Shown here: in pieces, positions 63,743 to 64,000 of the stretch
Layout: every line of letters begins with the position of its first letter
Position numbering within the stretch: position 1 is the stretch's first letter
Assembly: GCA_009773455.1 (NCBI GenBank)
Contig: WSXU01000019.1
Location: forward strand, 29,209-93,208
From: Bacteroidota bacterium
GTDB lineage: Bacteria > Bacteroidota > Bacteroidia > Bacteroidales > Lentimicrobiaceae
Length of the DNA stretch: 64,000 nucleotides
Reading direction: 5' to 3'
Program-made: the position numbers and the translations under genes
The notes under the pieces: generated by a model
The model's input: only the letters and a program-made list of their open reading frames with translations
What the model was told of the DNA's origin: nothing
Database searches by the model: none

Positions 63743-64000
63743 ATGAGAAAACTACTCAACAACATGCTCAGGATGGTGCCTTTGCTGGCATTGGTCCTGT
63801 CCTTCGCACAAACCAACGCGCAGCGGCCATACGCCCCTTCCGCTGAGGAGGACTTCCTGATTACCATCCAGAATGTGGTTCAACCGGTTGGGACGACCAA
63901 CATACTTGAGTTTGACATTTACGTAGTTGATACTGACCCCAGTCAGGATCTGCAGATGGCTACCTTCCAGGCCGGTGTCAATTTTAATCTCGGAATCATG
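63743..64000 (+). CDS. Secreted protein, N-terminal part (truncated by window end)
   Basis: 86 codons are visible and the frame is still open at base 64000. It starts MRKLLNNMLRM, a signal peptide ending around TNAQ, then an extended beta-like stretch (FLITIQNVVQPVGTTNILEFDIYVVD). The sequence recalls the cohesin/immunoglobulin-like start of surface proteins of this phylum, but too little is visible to assign a family. It lies just after the dockerin-like protein and begins with the same MRKLL signal-peptide motif. Confidence 0.6.
   Translation, partial: MRKLLNNMLRMVPLLALVLSFAQTNAQRPYAPSAEEDFLITIQNVVQPVGTTNILEFDIYVVDTDPSQDLQMATFQAGVNFNLGIM

Noticed and set aside
1..64000. tRNA, rRNA or riboswitch genes
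   Set aside because: I scanned the intergenic regions for T-loop-like and conserved RNA sequences and saw none; a covariance search would be needed to be certain.

Overview
The window is chromosomal DNA from a member of the Bacteroidota, probably a free-living or environmental member of the Bacteroidales/Marinilabiliales side of the phylum. This rests on a type IX secretion component (PorQ), a putative type IX cargo protein with a C-terminal sorting domain, phylum-typical families (DUF3276, DUF5683, DUF1573, DUF4412, YbbR/YajC/CoaE/NusB clustering), and repeated use of the phylum's TAnnTTTG minus-7 promoter element. No rRNA, tRNA, prophage or CRISPR locus was seen.

Region by region: 0-9 kb holds the end of a class-III aminotransferase gene, a PQQ-type beta-propeller protein, a membrane DUF6544-like protein, a large YCF48-like type IX cargo protein, two beta-barrel-like proteins and a GH53 endo-galactanase lipoprotein. 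At 8.9-12.8 kb an AraC regulator is divergent from a 946-residue fusion of a GH127-type beta-L-arabinofuranosidase domain with a putative esterase. With GH53 this suggests use of pectic arabinogalactan side chains, although no SusC/SusD pair is present.

12.75-14.08 kb is the most unusual region: about eleven copies of a GC-rich palindrome (ACCGCGTAGCGGT and its reverse complement) in an AT-rich stretch, three of them in composite pairs with a fixed 35-36-bp linker, with local duplications. Directly downstream is a single HUH (IS200/REP-type) transposase gene whose stop codon lies in a decayed palindrome of the opposite orientation. It looks like a self-contained REP/RAYT-type system.

14.3-19.8 kb has a TetR regulator with a FadR-like operator, a short-chain dehydrogenase, a HAD phosphatase overlapping a chloramphenicol-acetyltransferase-like gene, and a two-gene ABC exporter. 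19.8-29.2 kb has a GH38 alpha-mannosidase, an RluE-type pseudouridine synthase, a composite glycosyltransferase, a 2-oxoacid dehydrogenase E2, a DnaQ-like exonuclease and an FAH-family hydrolase flanked by heptanucleotide repeats.

29.5-42.5 kb is a long run of minus-strand housekeeping genes (pepF, DUF721, recF, ispH, porQ, aconitase, then nusB-GNAT-DUF1573-yajC-ybbR-coaE and a small conserved gene). 43-53.3 kb is a plus-strand housekeeping block: DUF3276, parA-parB-DUF5683-dapB-lepB, cyclophilin, DUF4412, ftsK, lolA-like and a small membrane protein. 53.3-58.5 kb has a PocR-containing hybrid histidine kinase and a membrane-anchored AraC regulator. A 1.6-kb gene-poor, AT-rich stretch ending in a 12-bp tandem repeat array follows, leading to a large secreted fibronectin-type-III protein with a dockerin-like tail and the start of a second secreted protein cut by the window end.
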